Below are positions 17,334-27,069 of a DNA stretch of 43,352 bases, one piece after another. The DNA lies in NCBI GenBank assembly GCA_023380915.1, contig JAMCSM010000090.1, forward strand, positions 1 to 43,352, in the 5' to 3' direction. The number at the start of each line of letters is the position of its first letter. The first letter of the stretch is position 1. The notes beneath the pieces were generated by a model, which saw only the letters and a list, made by a program, of their open reading frames with translations, did no database searches and was not told the DNA's origin. The position numbers and the translations under genes are program-made. Source of the stretch: Actinomycetota bacterium. Its GTDB lineage: Bacteria > Actinomycetota > Humimicrobiia > Humimicrobiales > Humimicrobiaceae.

Positions 17334-19643
17334 TTACTGGTTTTCAGTAACTTCTTTTATTTCATAAACTTCAAGAAGATCGCCTTTATTTATATCCTGG
17401 AAGTTTTCTATCTTTATTCCGCATTCATATCCTGCCGCAACTTTTTTAACATCTTCCTTAAACCGGTGTATTGACCCTATTTTACCATTAAATATTATTT
17501 TCCCGTCTCTGGTGATCCTTACCGGATTATTCCTTTCAACTTCACCTTCAGTAACATAACAACCGGCAACGAGTCCTACTTTTGGCATCTTAAATACTTC
17601 TCTTACTTCAACCTTGCCCTTTTCATACTCTTCAGTTTTAGGCTCAAGCATACCTTTGAAAGCAAGGATTAAATCATCTATTAATTTATATATTATTTCA
17701 TAAGTTCTAATTTCAACCTTTTCTGTTTTAGCTATTACTTTTGCCTGGGCAGTAGGAACAACTCCAAAACCTATTACTATTGCATTTGAAGCTGCAGCCA
17801 GGTCAATATCACTATCTATGATTGCACCGACACCTTTGTGTATTATGTTAATTTTCATCTCGTCAGTTTCAATTTTTTTAAGAGACTGCTCAACTGCATC
17901 CAGTGAACCATTTACATCAGCTTTTAAAATAATTGCCAGTTTTTTTACTTCACTTAATCTTGAAATTTCTGAAAATTGCTCCAGTGAAATATGTCTCTTG
18001 CTTTCTGAAATTTTTTGCAGATTTTCTGCATATGATTTTTTTGAAAGAAGTTCCTTTGCAATTTTTTCATTTTTTACTATAAAAAATTTATCTCCTGCTT
18101 TTGGAATGGATGGAAAACCTAAAACTTCAACTGGTTGGGATAAAAGCGCCTTGCTGATTTTATTGCCTTTATCATCCTGTAATGCTCTGACTTTTCCAAA
18201 TGAATTTCCTGTAATAAAGAAGTCTCCTGCTTTAATTGAGCCTCTCTTTACTATAATTGTGCCTATGGGTCCCATTCCCTTATCAAGCTTTGATTCTATA
18301 ATAATTCCGTAACCTTCAGCATTTGGATTTCCCTTTATATCATTCATATCTGCAACAAGCAGAATCATTTCCAGAAGTTCATCAATATTAATTTTGTTTT
18401 TAGCAGAAACTTCAACGCAAATTGTATCTCCTCCCCATTCTTCCGGGACCAGACCATATTCTGTAAGGCTTTTTTTAACTTTTTCAGGATCCGCATCAGA
18501 TAAATCTATTTTGTTTATTGCAACAATTATTGACACATTTGCTGCTTTTGCATGATCAATAGCTTCCACGGTTTGGGGCATTATTCCATCATTTGCTGCT
18601 ACCACAATGACTGCTATATCGGTAACTCTTGCTCCTCTTGCTCTCATGGAAGTAAAAGCTTCGTGACCCGGAGTGTCAATAAAAGTTATTTTTCTGTTCC
18701 TGTATTCAATCTGATAAGCACCTATATGCTGGGTAATACCGCCTGCTTCTCCAGATGCCACATCGGATTTTCTTATAGCATCAAGAAGAGTAGTTTTACC
18801 GTGATCAACATGACCCATAACAGTAACAACAGGAGGTCTTAGAATTAAATCTTTTGGTTCATCCCTGTATAAATTATCCAGTTTATTTTCAAAACCGATT
18901 ATTACAAATTTAAAATTATATTCTTCTGACAGGATTTCTATCAGGTCGCTGTCAAGAGCCTGATTAATGGTTACAACCTCTCCCATCTTAAATAATGTTT
19001 TAATTATCTCACTTGAGGAAATATTTATTCTTTCTGAAAGCTGTTTTATGGTAACCCCTGCTGGAAGTTCAATCAGTTTTTTTATTTCAGGTCTTTTTTT
19101 AACTTCCTCTTCTAATATATCAGGTTTTTTCTTTTTTAATGTCAGAGCAGCTTCACTGACAGCAGTTTTACCGGCTTTATCTTTTAAAACAGTTTTACCT
19201 CTTGATTTTACTAATTTATCCTCCCTGGCAAGTTCCTTTAAGAGCACGCTTCTGACATTTAATTTTTTTTCTTCTTCCCATCTTAGTGATTTACTTTTAA
19301 TTGCAGCTTCCTTATCTGCCGCATGTTCTTTGTCTGCTTTTGATTCTTTTAATTCACTATCGGTCTTTTTCTCATCGATAGAAATAATATACAAATTATC
19401 TGCGCCTTTTTCTTTTGCAATTTTATTATCTTTAATAACTTTTCCTTTTTTAGTATCTTTTTTTATATTACCTTCAGTATCTTTGGAAGTTTTTAAAGCT
19501 TCAAAGATTTTCCCAAGATCTTCCTGACTAACCGAAGATGAATGACTTTTAGCATCTACCCCTATTCTGGCGCAGACATCCAGTATCTCTTTTGAGGTTA
19601 ATTTATTTTCTTTAGCTATCTGATAAATTCTATGTGAACTCAT
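17334..19643 (-). CDS. infB: Translation initiation factor IF-2
   Basis: IF-2 is the GTPase that delivers fMet-tRNA to the 30S subunit and promotes subunit joining. The 769-residue product has an N-terminal IF2_N helix bundle (1-50), a long Lys/Glu/Asp-rich linker, a second IF2_N module (about 190-250) and the G domain. G motifs are GHVDHGKTT near 277, DTPGHE and NKIDL. Domains II-IV follow, ending in the fMet-tRNA-binding C2 domain. The ATG at 19643 has AGGTGT six bases upstream. nusA ends 15 bp before it. The ylxR and L7Ae-like genes that often sit between nusA and infB in Firmicutes are absent. Confidence 0.97.
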   Translation of the reverse strand: MSSHRIYQIAKENKLTSKEILDVCARIGVDAKSHSSSVSQEDLGKIFEALKTSKDTEGNIKKDTKKGKVIKDNKIAKEKGADNLYIISIDEKKTDSELKESKADKEHAADKEAAIKSKSLRWEEEKKLNVRSVLLKELAREDKLVKSRGKTVLKDKAGKTAVSEAALTLKKKKPDILEEEVKKRPEIKKLIELPAGVTIKQLSERINISSSEIIKTLFKMGEVVTINQALDSDLIEILSEEYNFKFVIIGFENKLDNLYRDEPKDLILRPPVVTVMGHVDHGKTTLLDAIRKSDVASGEAGGITQHIGAYQIEYRNRKITFIDTPGHEAFTSMRARGARVTDIAVIVVAANDGIMPQTVEAIDHAKAANVSIIVAINKIDLSDADPEKVKKSLTEYGLVPEEWGGDTICVEVSAKNKINIDELLEMILLVADMNDIKGNPNAEGYGIIIESKLDKGMGPIGTIIVKRGSIKAGDFFITGNSFGKVRALQDDKGNKISKALLSQPVEVLGFPSIPKAGDKFFIVKNEKIAKELLSKKSYAENLQKISESKRHISLEQFSEISRLSEVKKLAIILKADVNGSLDAVEQSLKKIETDEMKINIIHKGVGAIIDSDIDLAAASNAIVIGFGVVPTAQAKVIAKTEKVEIRTYEIIYKLIDDLILAFKGMLEPKTEEYEKGKVEVREVFKMPKVGLVAGCYVTEGEVERNNPVRITRDGKIIFNGKIGSIHRFKEDVKKVAAGYECGIKIENFQDINKGDLLEVYEIKEVTENQ

Positions 19644-19658
19644 TAATTACACCTGTTA

Positions 19659-20675
19659 TTATTTTAAATTTTTCCTTTCATTTCTTGCTGCATTAAGTTC
19701 ATCTTCATATTGAGACTCACTTTTTATATCTATTTTCCAGTTAGTTAATTTAGCTGCAAGCCTTGCATTCTGACCATCTCTTCCAATGGCAAGTGATAAC
19801 TGTTCATTTGGAACAACCACAAGAGCAAATTTTGTTTCCTCATCAGTTAAAACTTTTATTACTTTTGCAGGGCTTAATGCATTTTTTATAAAAGTTACAA
19901 TATCATCACTATATTGTACAATATCAATTTTTTCACCTGCAAGCTCATCTACTACCATCCTGACTCTTGAGCCTTTCGGCCCAACACATGCTCCAACAGG
20001 ATCAACATTTTTTTCACTTGAGCTTACGGCAATTTTAGTTCTATGCCCTGCTTCTCTTGCTATACTTTTAATGGTAACAATACCTTCATAAATTTCAGGA
20101 ACTTCCAGCTCAAAAAGTCTCCTTATCAAACCACTGTGTGTTCTTGATACAATAACCTGGGGACCTTTTGTGGTTTTTCTGACTTCCGATATATAACATT
20201 TTATTCTTTCTCCATGTTTGTATTTTTCACCGGGTACCTGTTCATTTGAGGGAAGTAATGCCTCCACTTTCCCCAGATCAACAAGAGTCCATCTTGCATC
20301 ATGCTGCTGTATAATGCCTATAACCATATCTCCGGCACGTTCCTTATATTCGTCATACATTACTTCCCGTTCAGCTTCCTTTATCTTTTGTGTTATAACC
20401 TGCTTAGCTGTCTGAGCTGCAATTCTGCCAAAATTTTCCGGTGTAACATCCACTTCAGAAATGCCTTCTTTTTCAGCTACATCTTCATCAAGAATTTTAA
20501 ACACCTTAATTTCTCCTGAATCAAAATCCAAATCTACTCTGGCATTAAAATTAACCTTATAATTCTTCTTGTATGCAGAAACAAGAGCAACCTTAAGAGC
20601 ATCAATCAATATGTCAAGATTTATGCCCTTTTCCCTTTCAAGTTCTTTTAATGCAATTATTAATTCTTTATTCAA
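19659..20675 (-). CDS. nusA: Transcription termination/antitermination factor NusA
   Basis: NusA binds RNA polymerase and modulates pausing, termination and antitermination. The 338-residue protein has the N-terminal RNAP-binding domain (about 1-125), an S1 domain (about 130-200), and KH1 and KH2 (about 205-338, with GPKGSRVRMVVDEL and IGRDGQNARLAAKLT). It lacks the C-terminal acidic repeats of E. coli NusA, as is normal outside Proteobacteria. The start is a TTG at 20675 with AGGTGAG about seven bases upstream. It has its own promoter and a leader with a terminator-like hairpin. The usual upstream neighbour rimP is missing; recD2 is there instead. Confidence 0.96.
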   Translation of the reverse strand: MNKELIIALKELEREKGINLDILIDALKVALVSAYKKNYKVNFNARVDLDFDSGEIKVFKILDEDVAEKEGISEVDVTPENFGRIAAQTAKQVITQKIKEAEREVMYDEYKERAGDMVIGIIQQHDARWTLVDLGKVEALLPSNEQVPGEKYKHGERIKCYISEVRKTTKGPQVIVSRTHSGLIRRLFELEVPEIYEGIVTIKSIAREAGHRTKIAVSSSEKNVDPVGACVGPKGSRVRMVVDELAGEKIDIVQYSDDIVTFIKNALSPAKVIKVLTDEETKFALVVVPNEQLSLAIGRDGQNARLAAKLTNWKIDIKSESQYEDELNAARNERKNLK

Positions 20676-20718
20676 GTTTACTCACCTGCTATTAAAAAAT
20701 TTGCTAAAATAATAAAAA

Positions 20719-20740
20719 TAGTGGGTTTTTCTGCCCACTA
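20719..20740 (-). terminator. Terminator-like hairpin in the nusA leader
   Basis: The arms TAGTGGG and CCCACTA (20740-20734 and 20725-20719 on the minus strand) form a perfect 7-bp stem with an 8-base loop. On the minus strand the stem is followed by a U-rich run (ATTTTTATTATTTT). It lies after the nusA promoter and before the nusA start, so it could be an attenuator as well as a recD2 terminator. Confidence 0.55.
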
Positions 20741-20776
20741 AATTTATTAGTTAAATTTAATATAAATCTTTGAATG

Positions 20777-20804
20777 ATTATAGCATGAAAATAAAAAAGT
20801 TCAA
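20777..20804 (-). promoter_or_regulatory. Promoter for nusA-infB-rbfA
   Basis: On the minus strand TTGAAC (20804-20799) is followed after 16 bases by a perfect TATAAT (20782-20777). The -35 box overlaps the last codon and stop of recD2. Transcripts would start near 20770 and include the leader hairpin. Confidence 0.6.
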
Positions 20805-22993
20805 CAGGTGTTAAGCATAGACAGCAGGTTATTTAATCTGGTATACCTGTTTTCAACATTATTTTTGCTAACCGCCATTCCTATTGCTTTTTTACTTCCG
20901 ATCAATACAACAAGCTCCTTAGCTCTGGTTATAGCGGTATATAAAAGGTTTCTTTGAAGAAGCATGTAATGAGATGTAAGTATCGGAACAATTACACATT
21001 TAAATTCAGAACCCTGGGATTTATGAATAGAAATTGCATAAGAAAGGCTGATTTCATCTGTATCATAAAAATTATAAGTAACAACCTTATCGCCAAAATC
21101 AACTTTAAATTCCTGTAAATTAAAATCTATATTTCTTATAAATCCTATATCACCGTTATATACATCTTTTTCATAATCATTTTTTAGCTGAATTATCTTG
21201 TCATTTAATCGGAACTCCGTATGCCCGCGTATTATTTTTACTGAATTTTTATTAAACTTTTCCTGAACTTTCAAGTTTAAATTCTCCACACCTGCAATTC
21301 CTTTATTTACAGGAACCAGTATCTGAATATCCTTTAAAGGATCATACCCGAATTTTTGTGGCAAATTATAATAAAGCATCTTTAAAATGACATTAACAGC
21401 TTCCTCGGGCTCCTGTTTTTCTATAAAGTAAAAATCATTAACATTTTCGTCATCAGCCTTGCTAAACAGGTTCGGGTATATGCCATCCCTGATTCTGTGG
21501 GCATTGTATATGATTCTGCTTTTGCCAAATTGTCTGTAAATTTTATTTAATCTGACTATTTTAAATACTCCGGAATTTATCATGTCATTTAAAACATTTC
21601 CCGGACCTACGGAAGGAAGCTGGTCTGCATCTCCTACAAAGATAATTTTCGTCCGCAAGTCAATGGCTTCAAGAAGATTTTTCATTAACTTTATATCTAT
21701 CATTGAAGCTTCATCAATAATGAGTAGATCACAGGAAAGCTTATTAAACTTATTTCTTGAAAAAGTATTTAATTTTGGATTGTATTCCAGCAGCCTGTGG
21801 ATTGTTTTAGCTTCCCTGCCTGTTGTCTCAGAAAGTCTTTTTGAAGCCCTTCCTGTAGGAGCAGCCAGTTTTACTCTTTTATTATCCCTTTCAAGAATCT
21901 TTAAAACATAATTTAAAATTGTACTTTTTCCTGTACCGGGGCTTCCCGTAATTATTAATATCTTTTCATAAACAGCACTTTTTATTGCCTCCTGCTGATC
22001 TTCATCTATTTCCATTCTGTAAAATTTTGAAATTTCCCTGATCTGACTTTCAATACTTATCAAATTCAAATTTGTTTTTGAAGGCTCCGCTTTTAATTTG
22101 ACAAGCTGACCGGCAACAAATTTTTCATCAAGAAATGTTTGTGTAAGATATATCTTATTATCTGAAATTATAATATCTTTTTCTGTTTCAAGGATATTCA
22201 GGGTTTTTTTAATATCATTTATTTCAACATCAAGAAATTCTTTTGCCTGATTAAGCAGCAGCTCATAAGGAAAGTAACAGTTTCCTGCTTCCTGAAGCTG
22301 TTCAAGTATATATAAAATACCTGCCCTTATTCTGAAAATGGAATTTTTCTCAATACCTGCATTTTTTGCTATCCTGTCTGCTATTTTAAAGCCGATGCCG
22401 AATATATCATCACAAAGCTGAAAAGGATTTTTTCTGATAGTGTTAATTGAGTCATTTCCGTATTTTATAAATATTTTTTTTGCATAAGCGGGAGTTATTT
22501 CCAGAGACTGCAGAAAAATCATGATATCTTTTATCTTTGACTGCGCTGCCCATTCCTCTTTTATCTTCTTAATTCTTTTTAAAGCAAACCCGTCAATTTC
22601 ATTTAAGCGGTTAATATCATTATCAAGAATTTCAAGAGTTTTTTCCTTAAAATGAGATACAATTTTTTTTGCCGTTGCAGGGCCGACACCTTTTATAAGA
22701 CCGGAGCCAAGGTATTTTTCAATACCTTCATTTGTTGCAGGGGGAAGTATATTTGCATTCGTCATTTTAAACTGACGGCCGTATTTAGGGTTGTTTACAA
22801 ATTCACCCGTGATTTCAATATGCTCACCGGCATTAACTTCTATTATTGAACCGAAAACAGTCTCAATGTTATTTTCATTATCAATTTTGAATCTGGCAAC
22901 AATATAATTATTTTCAGGATTTTTATAAATAATCTTTTCTAAAATTCCCTTCAGTTTTATTTGTGGGTTGTAAGGATTGAAAGAATAATTCAT
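20801..22993 (-). CDS. recD2: RecD2-type ATP-dependent DNA helicase
   Basis: RecD2 is an SF1B 5'-3' helicase found without RecBC, implicated in replication-fork maintenance and repair. The 730-residue protein has an N-terminal OB-like domain (residues 1-85), helix-hairpin-helix repeats (about 90-200), and helicase motifs: Walker A GSPGTGKST near 349, motif Ia APTGRASKRL, Walker B LLIIDEASMID, then GDADQLPSVG. The late motif SYAISIHKSQGSEF and the VALTRAK-like ending TAITRAKELV are also present. The ATG at 22993 overlaps the proS stop by four bases. Coupling of a repair helicase to proS upstream of nusA is an unusual placement. Confidence 0.94.
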   Translation of the reverse strand: MNYSFNPYNPQIKLKGILEKIIYKNPENNYIVARFKIDNENNIETVFGSIIEVNAGEHIEITGEFVNNPKYGRQFKMTNANILPPATNEGIEKYLGSGLIKGVGPATAKKIVSHFKEKTLEILDNDINRLNEIDGFALKRIKKIKEEWAAQSKIKDIMIFLQSLEITPAYAKKIFIKYGNDSINTIRKNPFQLCDDIFGIGFKIADRIAKNAGIEKNSIFRIRAGILYILEQLQEAGNCYFPYELLLNQAKEFLDVEINDIKKTLNILETEKDIIISDNKIYLTQTFLDEKFVAGQLVKLKAEPSKTNLNLISIESQIREISKFYRMEIDEDQQEAIKSAVYEKILIITGSPGTGKSTILNYVLKILERDNKRVKLAAPTGRASKRLSETTGREAKTIHRLLEYNPKLNTFSRNKFNKLSCDLLIIDEASMIDIKLMKNLLEAIDLRTKIIFVGDADQLPSVGPGNVLNDMINSGVFKIVRLNKIYRQFGKSRIIYNAHRIRDGIYPNLFSKADDENVNDFYFIEKQEPEEAVNVILKMLYYNLPQKFGYDPLKDIQILVPVNKGIAGVENLNLKVQEKFNKNSVKIIRGHTEFRLNDKIIQLKNDYEKDVYNGDIGFIRNIDFNLQEFKVDFGDKVVTYNFYDTDEISLSYAISIHKSQGSEFKCVIVPILTSHYMLLQRNLLYTAITRAKELVVLIGSKKAIGMAVSKNNVENRYTRLNNLLSMLNTC

Positions 22994-24711
22994 TCATTTA
23001 GTGATGTTAATTTTTTTAAGAAGTTTTCCAAATCATTTAATTTTATTTCAATTTTTTCAGCTTTGTTCCTGTATTCAATATCTATTATTTCATCCTTGAG
23101 AAATTTTTTTCCAAAAATCAACTTAACCGGAACACCTGTTAAATCAGAATCCTTGAATTTAATTCCAGCACTTATATCCCTGTCATCATAAATTACTTCA
23201 ACTTTATTTTTCATCAGCATTTCATAAGTTCGCTCTGCCGCATTCTTCAGCTTTTCCTCATTCATGTTTGTTGATATTATGCTTACTGTAAAAGGAGCTA
23301 TACTTTTTGGCCAGATTATTCCTTTTTCATCATGACTTTGTTCAATTGCTGCAGCAAGCATTCTTGTAATACCTATGCCGTAACAGCCCATTATGTATGG
23401 TTTTAATTTACCGTCACCGTCAAGAAATTTACCATTTAATTTTTCACTGTATTTTGTGCCTAACTTAAAGATATGTCCTACTTCAATTCCCTTATCATAA
23501 TTTAATTCCATGTTGCAGTCTTCGCATAAATCTCCGGGAACAGGGTACGTGAAATTTCCCCAGCCATTTACATCAAAATCTCTTTCAATATTAACATTCT
23601 TATAATGGTAGTTGATTTTATTTGCTCCACTTATTAAATTTGATTTGCCGTGTATTGAATAATCTGCATAAATTTTAATTTCCTTTTTCAGTCCTGCCGG
23701 ACCGACAAACCCAATCGGCAGTTTATGTACATTATCTTCCTCATTTATGAATTCAAGTTTTGCACCCAGATATTTTTCCGCTTTACTGATATTTAAAGTC
23801 CTGTCACCTGAAAGAAGAAAAGCAAAAACACTGCCTTCCATGTTTTTTATAACTATGGTTTTTATAATTTTTTGAGGAGGCTCCTGCAAATAATTTGAAA
23901 GTTCTTCAATTGTTTTGACGTCTGGTGTGTATACTTCTTCAAGATTTTTGTTTTCCTTATCCGCGCCATTACTTTCACCGAAAATAGTCTTTAACCTGAA
24001 CTTTGCATTATCTGTATTTGCAGCATATCCGCATTTATCACAATAAGCTATGGTTTCTTCACCATTTTGTGCAAGAATTACAAATTCATGTGAAGATTTT
24101 CCTCCTATAAGCCCTGTATCTGCTTCTACTACCTTGTATTTAAGACCAATCCTTTCAATTATTCTGGAATATGCTGCATACATTGCTTCATAATCCTTAT
24201 CAAGCTGTTCCTCAGAGGCAGCAAAGCTGTAAGCATCCTTCATTATAAATTCTCTTGCACGCATCAGTCCATACCTTGGCCTGATTTCATCCCTGAACTT
24301 AACCTGAATCTGGTATAAATTAACCGGAAGATCCTTATAGGAATAAATATCTGCAGCAGTAAGAGTTGTAATCATCTCCTCATGTGTGGGTCCAAGACAA
24401 AAATCTCTTTCATTTCTGTCAGCCAGCTTAAACATGTCGCTTCCGTATTCATCCCATCTGTTTGACTGCTGCCACATTTCTGCAGGCTGAATTACAGGCA
24501 TTAAAATTTCCTGCGCCCCGGCATTATTCATTTCTTCCCTTACAATGTTTTCAATTTTTTTTAAGACCCTGTATCCTGCCGGAAGAAATGCATATAATCC
24601 TGAAGCTATTTTCCTGATAAGACCTGCTCTTATGCTTAAGGAATGACTGATAATATCCGAATCGCCTGGATCTTCCTTTAGAGTTGGTAAAAAATACTGC
24701 GAAAACCTCAA
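22990..24711 (-). CDS. proS: Prolyl-tRNA synthetase, bacterial type
   Basis: ProS charges tRNA-Pro and, in this long bacterial form, clears Ala-tRNA-Pro with an inserted editing domain. The 573-residue protein has class II motif 2 around RYGLMRAREFIMKDAYSF (about 135-152) and motif 3 GCYGIGITR near 445. The insertion (about 225-400) includes a CDKCGYAAN segment. The anticodon-binding domain is C-terminal. The start is a TTG at 24711 with AAGGA just upstream. Gene order ispG-proS is conserved with the frr-uppS-rseP block in many bacteria. Confidence 0.96.
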   Translation of the reverse strand: MRFSQYFLPTLKEDPGDSDIISHSLSIRAGLIRKIASGLYAFLPAGYRVLKKIENIVREEMNNAGAQEILMPVIQPAEMWQQSNRWDEYGSDMFKLADRNERDFCLGPTHEEMITTLTAADIYSYKDLPVNLYQIQVKFRDEIRPRYGLMRAREFIMKDAYSFAASEEQLDKDYEAMYAAYSRIIERIGLKYKVVEADTGLIGGKSSHEFVILAQNGEETIAYCDKCGYAANTDNAKFRLKTIFGESNGADKENKNLEEVYTPDVKTIEELSNYLQEPPQKIIKTIVIKNMEGSVFAFLLSGDRTLNISKAEKYLGAKLEFINEEDNVHKLPIGFVGPAGLKKEIKIYADYSIHGKSNLISGANKINYHYKNVNIERDFDVNGWGNFTYPVPGDLCEDCNMELNYDKGIEVGHIFKLGTKYSEKLNGKFLDGDGKLKPYIMGCYGIGITRMLAAAIEQSHDEKGIIWPKSIAPFTVSIISTNMNEEKLKNAAERTYEMLMKNKVEVIYDDRDISAGIKFKDSDLTGVPVKLIFGKKFLKDEIIDIEYRNKAEKIEIKLNDLENFLKKLTSLNE

Positions 24712-24808
24712 AATCCTTCTCCTGTTATTAATTTAATTGTTACTTAGTTATTAAATATTATTTCCCTAAATATAATTTAATTTCAGTTTATTCCCATATT
24801 TTATTTAT

Positions 24809-25882
24809 TTAAATCAGCTTTTCAAGTTCACAGGTAAATTCAGATATAACATCCTCAATTTCAACCCTTTTTAAGATTCTACCCTTAACAAAAACTGCAG
24901 CTTTTTTCATTCCGAAGGCAATACCTATATCTGCTTCTCTTGCTTCACCTGGTCCATTAACTATGCATCCCATTACGGCAACCTTTAACGGCTTGGCAAC
25001 ATTAGCCGTTATTCTTTCAATTTCTTCTGCTACAGCTTTTAAATCACTTTTTGTCCTTCCGCAGGTCGGACACGATATAATATCAATTCCATAATTTCGC
25101 AGATTTAAACTGTTAAGGATGTAATAACCTGCCTTAACCTCATAAATTGAACTGTCAGTTAAAGATACTCTTATTGTATCTCCAATCCCTTCATACAGTA
25201 ATATCCCCAAACCTACCGAAGATTTGATTGCGCCTGCAAATTTTGATCCTGCTTCAGTTATACCCAGATGAAGAGGATAATTTATTTTTTCAGATAACGT
25301 TTTATAAACATGGATTGAATCCATTACCGAAGATGCCTTGGCTGAAATTTTAAAATTATAAAACTTCATATTTTCAAAAAGCCTTACATATTCCAGTGTG
25401 CTTTCAACCATTGCAGATACGCAGTCATTATTAAATTTATTTAATATTTTTTTATCAATTGAGCCTGAATTTACTCCAATTCTTATACATGAATCCAGAT
25501 CCTTTGCTTTATTAATTATTTTTTTTGTTTTTTCCGGACCTCCAATATTTCCAGGGTTTATTCTGACGCAATGAGCTCCGGCTTCAAGTGCAAGGATTGC
25601 AAGTTCGCAGTCAAACTGTATATCAGCAACAAGCGGAACATTTTCAAAAAAACCTTCCCTGATTAAATCACGAATATGTGATATGGAATCACTGTCTGTG
25701 ACAGCAATTCTGATAATTTCACACCCTGAATTTATTAATGATATGATTTCATCCTTTAAAAGATCCATCTGTTCAAATTTATTTTTTGTCATTGATTGAA
25801 CAAGTATGGGATTATTGCCACCGATTCTTTTGCTGCCTATGGTGATTTCTCTTGTTTTTCTTCTTTTATAAATGTTATTCAT
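24809..25882 (-). CDS. ispG: 4-hydroxy-3-methylbut-2-en-1-yl diphosphate synthase
   Basis: IspG (GcpE) is the [4Fe-4S] enzyme of the MEP isoprenoid pathway that converts MEcPP to HMBPP. The 357-residue protein starts with the TIM-barrel domain (VQSMTKNK near residue 30). It ends with the cluster-binding domain, whose Cys ligands lie in CPTCGRTK and MGCIVNGPGEA. Start is ATG at 25882. There are 126 A+T-rich bases between it and rseP. The MEP enzyme Dxr, often encoded nearby between uppS and rseP, is not in this window. Confidence 0.96.
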   Translation of the reverse strand: MNNIYKRRKTREITIGSKRIGGNNPILVQSMTKNKFEQMDLLKDEIISLINSGCEIIRIAVTDSDSISHIRDLIREGFFENVPLVADIQFDCELAILALEAGAHCVRINPGNIGGPEKTKKIINKAKDLDSCIRIGVNSGSIDKKILNKFNNDCVSAMVESTLEYVRLFENMKFYNFKISAKASSVMDSIHVYKTLSEKINYPLHLGITEAGSKFAGAIKSSVGLGILLYEGIGDTIRVSLTDSSIYEVKAGYYILNSLNLRNYGIDIISCPTCGRTKSDLKAVAEEIERITANVAKPLKVAVMGCIVNGPGEAREADIGIAFGMKKAAVFVKGRILKRVEIEDVISEFTCELEKLI

Positions 25883-26008
25883 AAATTTTTTAAAGTTTAT
25901 TAAATAAACATCCTTTAAATATTTTATTAAATTATCAGTAAAATAAAATTAATTGCAATTAAATATAAGGATATAAGCAAACAAACAGTAAAATTTAAAT
26001 TAAACTTA

Positions 26009-27064
26009 CTACATATTGCTTATATTAATGGGTTTAATAATATCAAAAACAAATCCTATTACAAATAATGAAATAAAAATAATTATTCCAATATTATTGT
26101 ATATTTGAACAGATTTTTTACTTACAGGCTTTTTTCTGATGGATTCTATCATCATTATTATAATATGTCCGCCATCAAGAGGAAGCAGCGGGATTAAATT
26201 ACTGAATCCAAGGATTAAAGATACAAGTGCAACAAGCATTAAAAAATTCTGAAAACCCATTGCGGCAGACTGCTGAAAAATTGTTACAACCCCGAGAGGT
26301 GAAACAGGACGGGCTTGTAAAAATGGGAGCTTGCCTGTAAACAGCATCCCGAGAAGCTTGAAATATGTAACAGTAAAATCTCCAACTAATTTAAAACTGG
26401 CTTTAATTATTCCAGGGGGATTCATTTTTATTTTTTCAAGTGTAGGGCTTATGCCGAGATATCCCTGTCCTTCCTTAGCTCCAAGTTTAACTTTAATGTT
26501 TAATTCATTTTTATTTCTTAAAACCTTGAAAACTACTTCCTTGTCTGGAAATTTTTTTACATTAACTGAAAAATCATCCCAATTTTTTATTTGTGTATCA
26601 TTTAAATACAAAATCTTATCATCAACATTTAAGCCATATGTTTGTGCAGGTGAATCTTTTTCAATAAAGCCAATGGTATTTGTTGGTGAATAAATTCCCA
26701 TGCTGAAAAAAACAATAATAAGAATGACGGCAAATATTATATTCATCATTGCGCCGCCAAAAATAACCGAAAATTTTACATGAAACGGCTTTTTGTAATA
26801 AACACTTTCTTTTCTATCTTCGGGAACTTTCTCATCCCTGTCCATTCCTGATATTTTATTGTAGCCGCCAACAGGAATGGCAGACAGCCCCCAGAGAGTA
26901 CCGCTTTTTGATTTGAACTTCAGAATTTTAGGGCCCATTCCAATAAAAAATTCTTCAACAAAAATTTTATTTATTTTTGCAAAAATAAAATGTCCAAATT
27001 CATGTACAATTATGATCAGTGAAAAACCAAGAATTGCCAGTATGTATTGAAAAACAACATTCAT
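26009..27064 (-). CDS. rseP: Site-2 protease RseP (M50)
   Basis: This intramembrane zinc metalloprotease cleaves single-pass membrane proteins such as anti-sigma factors. The protein has the HEFGH active-site motif at residues 21-25 inside the first membrane helix. One PDZ domain lies at about 120-200. The second conserved motif NLIPLLPLDGGH, near residue 300, supplies the Asp ligand, and a last membrane helix sits at the C-terminus. I chose the ATG at 27064, five bases after the uppS stop, because the mature family start is MNVVFQYI-like. An in-frame start at 27100 would overlap uppS and add 12 charged residues. Confidence 0.93.
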   Translation of the reverse strand: MNVVFQYILAILGFSLIIIVHEFGHFIFAKINKIFVEEFFIGMGPKILKFKSKSGTLWGLSAIPVGGYNKISGMDRDEKVPEDRKESVYYKKPFHVKFSVIFGGAMMNIIFAVILIIVFFSMGIYSPTNTIGFIEKDSPAQTYGLNVDDKILYLNDTQIKNWDDFSVNVKKFPDKEVVFKVLRNKNELNIKVKLGAKEGQGYLGISPTLEKIKMNPPGIIKASFKLVGDFTVTYFKLLGMLFTGKLPFLQARPVSPLGVVTIFQQSAAMGFQNFLMLVALVSLILGFSNLIPLLPLDGGHIIIMMIESIRKKPVSKKSVQIYNNIGIIIFISLFVIGFVFDIIKPINISNM

Positions 27065-27069
27065 TTTTG

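Noticed and set aside
17818..19527. Long plus-strand frames (164 and 186 codons) opposite infB
   Set aside because: They are antisense to a full-length, well-conserved IF-2 gene and have hydrophobic, Ser-rich composition typical of shadow frames.
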